A stretch of DNA of 64,000 nucleotides from an uncultured Eubacteriales bacterium (lineage in GTDB: Bacteria > Bacillota > Clostridia > Oscillospirales > Acutalibacteraceae), in the NCBI GenBank assembly GCA_934444365.1, contig CAKSCM010000009.1:1-64000 (forward strand). Reading direction: 5' to 3'. How positions within the stretch are numbered: position 1 is the stretch's first letter; each line of letters opens with the position of its first letter. Under the pieces are notes generated by a model that did no database searches, was not told where the DNA came from, and saw only the letters and a list, made by a program, of their open reading frames with translations. Both the position numbers and the translations under genes were made by a program. Of this stretch, positions 61,735 through 64,000 are shown piece by piece.

Positions 61735-63540
61735 ATGACCGATCTCGAAAAAATAAAACTAAAATATACCGACTGTCTGTTTATATCCCAAAAGGGCACT
61801 TGCGACATTTTGCCGATAAAGGCGGAGGGCTCGCTTAAATTCGCCGATGTCGACTACGAGGACAAGACCCTTTCGGAATGGAAAACGCCCGAGCATTTGC
61901 GCCGCGCCTGCAAAATTGCGGCCTCAGGCGGAAAAGAAAAGCTTAAAAACGATAAGGAATTCCGGGATACAGTACTTTCCCTTTTTAATTTCTGGCTTAA
62001 AAACGATTTTACAAATCCCAACTGGTGGCATAATCAGATAGGAGTTCCCCGTCTTGTATCATATCTCTGCCTGTTTTTAAGGGATTATCTGAGTGACGAG
62101 CAAAAGGAAATGTGCGAAAAAATACTGCTTCGCGGCTCGCTCGGAGGAAACGCTGCAATAAACTCCTGGACCGGGGCCAACCTTATGTGGGGAATATTCG
62201 GGACGGTAAACCATGCGCTTATAAGTGATAACAGCGAGCTTTTAAAAACGGCCGTTGACCGCGCCATGCGCGAGGTTGATATAATGGATGGATTAAAAGA
62301 GGGAATAAAGCCCGATATGTCCTTTTATCAGCACGGACCGATGATATACACCTACGGATACGGACGGGATTTTACGCACGACTGCGCTCTGCTTTTTTAC
62401 ATTCTCTCCGGAACCGAATTCATGCCGTCACAGGAAAAGACCGGCCTGTTCGAGGATTTTATTCTCGACGGCAGCAGATGGTTCGCCTGCCATAGCTTCG
62501 CCGATTACATGACCGTAGGACGTGAGATATCAAGAAAAAATGCCCTGTCGCTTGAAAAAATCGCATTTGCCTTAAAGCTGATGACCGAAACCGCCGAATA
62601 TAAAAGGAAGGACGAGATTTCCTCCTTTTACCGGTCGCTTACCGATAAATCCGCCCCTCAGATAACCGGACTTCGCGAGTTTAAAAACTCATATATGATA
62701 GTTTCGAGAACGAATAACACCTACATGTCGGCCAAAGGGGCGCACAAGGACTATCTTTGCTGTGAAGCCGGCAACTACGAAAACTATCTTTCGGCAAACT
62801 ATTTTTCGGGACAAACCGTTTGCTTTATGTCAAAGGGCGACGAATACTTCAATTTATCGCCGGTATACGATTACTCGGTCATTCCCGGAGTAACCGCATT
62901 TTTGCAAAACGACGAAAAGCTGCTTGAGCGCATGGGTAATTACGCCCACTGGATCAACGAAAAAGGGAAAACCGACTGTTTCGGATTAAAATGCAAAAAC
63001 GGTATCGGCGTAATGGCAATGGAAATTGTAAACGACGGCATAACCGGTTATTGCTCGAGAATTACCAAAAACGGGAACATGCTTTTGCTCACAAGCTCAA
63101 TAAACGCCGGAAACGACTGCTGCCAGAATGTAGTAACGGCGGTCGATCAGTGCCGTCTGCGGGAAAACTGCACCGTAAAAACCGGCGAAAAACAGCTGAT
63201 TTTAAAGGGATCAAGCGTTACAAACGGAGCCTTTACCTATACAAATCTTTCGGATACGCCCCTTTTCGCCGAGGCAATAAATGCAAAGGGCAACTGGAAG
63301 CGCAACAATCTTGACATGACGACCGATCCGGTCGAAACCGGCGTTTTCAAGCTGTATTTCGAACACAAAAAGGCCCCGTCGAACGCCTCGTGTGCGGTTC
63401 TGGTAAGCGAAAACGGCAGTGAGATGCCGTTTGATGTATCGGATGTAACCCTCCTTCAAAACTGTCACTCGGTAAAAATTTCTCCCGATGTAAAAATCGA
63501 CATCGCTTTCGAAGGCGAGCAGTGTGAGATCAATTTTTAA
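61735..63540 (+). CDS. PL8-like polysaccharide lyase, no signal peptide
   Basis: 601 residues from the ATG at 61735 (AAGGAGGG 8 nt upstream). The (alpha/alpha) toroid half has NPNWWHNQIGVPR (~94) and NSWTGANLMWG with the catalytic Asn (~149). DMSFYQHGPMIYTYGYGRDF follows with the catalytic His (~200), Tyr (~209) and Arg (~211). This is the hyaluronate/chondroitin/xanthan lyase (PL8) set. The C-terminal half is beta-sandwich-like. Known PL8 enzymes are ~700-1000 residues and secreted; this one starts directly with a helical domain, so it probably acts in the cytoplasm on imported uronate-containing oligosaccharides. No transporter for them is in the window. Confidence 0.82.
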   Translation: MTDLEKIKLKYTDCLFISQKGTCDILPIKAEGSLKFADVDYEDKTLSEWKTPEHLRRACKIAASGGKEKLKNDKEFRDTVLSLFNFWLKNDFTNPNWWHNQIGVPRLVSYLCLFLRDYLSDEQKEMCEKILLRGSLGGNAAINSWTGANLMWGIFGTVNHALISDNSELLKTAVDRAMREVDIMDGLKEGIKPDMSFYQHGPMIYTYGYGRDFTHDCALLFYILSGTEFMPSQEKTGLFEDFILDGSRWFACHSFADYMTVGREISRKNALSLEKIAFALKLMTETAEYKRKDEISSFYRSLTDKSAPQITGLREFKNSYMIVSRTNNTYMSAKGAHKDYLCCEAGNYENYLSANYFSGQTVCFMSKGDEYFNLSPVYDYSVIPGVTAFLQNDEKLLERMGNYAHWINEKGKTDCFGLKCKNGIGVMAMEIVNDGITGYCSRITKNGNMLLLTSSINAGNDCCQNVVTAVDQCRLRENCTVKTGEKQLILKGSSVTNGAFTYTNLSDTPLFAEAINAKGNWKRNNLDMTTDPVETGVFKLYFEHKKAPSNASCAVLVSENGSEMPFDVSDVTLLQNCHSVKISPDVKIDIAFEGEQCEINF

Positions 63541-63584
63541 TCCTCGCTTTTTAATTTTGTAAAGCTCTTTAAATACACAAAAAA

Positions 63585-63632
63585 TCCGGACGGCGTTTTT
63601 ATATCATGCCGTCCGGAGCTTTTATTTTTAGT
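63585..63632 (+). terminator. Terminator of the PL8-like gene
   Basis: Perfect TCCGGACGGC ... GCCGTCCGGA stem followed by gcTTTTATTTTTA. Confidence 0.88.
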
Positions 63633-63676
63633 TTTCATTTCGCATTGCGTTTTTGCTTTTCGTAGTAAAAAGGCAA

Positions 63677-64000
63677 TCAGACCTGCTCTTCTTGCCCTAT
63701 GTGCGGCAAATTGATCTTAAATACGGCCGCCACCATTCTTATCGCGAAAATCAGGGCGATACCGCTGATTATAACTATATCGTTATCAATTACGTTATAA
63801 AGATAGGCCACAAAAATCGCACCAGCAAGGGAAGCGCACGCATATATATGTTTTTTAAATATATAGGGCTTTTCTCCGGCTAAAAGGTCCCTCAGCACCC
63901 CGCCGCCGACGCCGGTTAATACGCTTACGAAGATTATAAGGAATCTATTGTTAAAACCGCACTGATAGGTATAAACGGCACCGGCCACCGTAAAGGAGGC
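63677..64000 (-). CDS. UPF0126 (TRIC-like) membrane protein, 5' end outside window
   Basis: The frame is open to the window edge; 107 residues of the C-terminal part are visible. Recognised by ASFTVAGAVYTYQ ... VSVLTGVGGGVLRDLLAGEKPYIF, the GGGxxRD hallmark of the UPF0126/YadS family (homologues of TRIC cation channels; some glycine transporters). Four membrane segments are visible of an expected seven. The C-terminus ends NLPHIGQEEQV. Convergent with the PL8-like gene. Confidence 0.9.
   Translation of the reverse strand, partial: ASFTVAGAVYTYQCGFNNRFLIIFVSVLTGVGGGVLRDLLAGEKPYIFKKHIYACASLAGAIFVAYLYNVIDNDIVIISGIALIFAIRMVAAVFKINLPHIGQEEQV

Noticed and set aside
1..64000. CRISPR arrays, rRNA genes, prophage or intact insertion sequences
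   Set aside because: Looked for evenly spaced direct repeats, rRNA signature sequences, integrases and transposases; none seen.

Overview
The window looks like chromosome of a spore-forming, moderate-GC Clostridia bacterium, probably an Oscillospirales- or Christensenellales-type gut lineage. This rests on gene content: dcw cluster with spoVD and a spoVE/ftsW gene, spoVAC-spoVAD, meso-DAP-type MurE, the B. subtilis-like rpmH-rnpA-yidD-yidC-jag order, and sigma-A-type promoters. No rRNA, CRISPR array, phage block or intact insertion sequence was seen. Two tRNAs are present, Gly-CCC and Leu-TAA.

Layout. 0-3 kb: a secreted protein cut by the window edge, a collagen-like surface protein, a TetR regulator with its own palindromic operator, a decayed small Cys-rich ORF and tRNA-Gly. 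3.7-6.3 kb (minus): helicase loader, DnaD-like primosome protein and a small HTH regulator. 6.6-19.9 kb (minus): division and cell-wall cluster read mraZ-rsmH-ftsL-spoVD-murE-mraY-ftsW-murG-murA-divIB-ftsZ, preceded by a consensus promoter, MraZ-box-like repeats and, further upstream, a LexA (SOS) box. 20.6-26.4 kb (minus): argH, then a three-gene set matching B. subtilis ydjG-ydjH-ydjI (membrane-stress SPFH system, here without the PspA homologue). 26.7-31.5 kb (minus): jag, yidC, yidD, rnpA, rpmH and an HtrA-type protease. 31.6-34.3 kb: lone ABC ATPase, then spoVAC, spoVAD and an unannotated 54-residue membrane peptide. 34.5-34.8 kb: a palindrome-dense noncoding element.

34.9-44.4 kb: an SPFH protein behind what I read as a yybP-ykoY Mn(II) riboswitch, an unknown helical-toroid protein, a NahK-like sugar kinase, tRNA-Leu, and a polyamine ABC operon (potA-potB-potC-epimerase-potD). 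44.8-50.4 kb (plus): a structured leader followed by mtaD-like deaminase and ahcY (SAH recycling), an EamA exporter and an archaeal-type prolyl-tRNA synthetase. 50.5-53.3 kb: a Ser/Asp-rich membrane-anchored protein and a Pit/DUF47 phosphate transporter pair.

53.4-63.5 kb: the most distinctive accessory locus. An AraC regulator heads a six-gene minus operon of redox enzymes (OYE-like flavin/Fe-S oxidoreductase, SDR, FAD fumarate-reductase-like protein, D-2-hydroxyacid dehydrogenase, TIM-barrel epimerase). Divergently, a second epimerase and a PL8-like polysaccharide lyase without signal peptide are encoded. A direct repeat overlaps the -35 box of the divergent promoter, as expected for AraC-type activation. 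I infer one regulated catabolic unit of unknown substrate. The window ends in a truncated UPF0126 membrane protein.

All family assignments come from reading motifs by eye; no database search was run.
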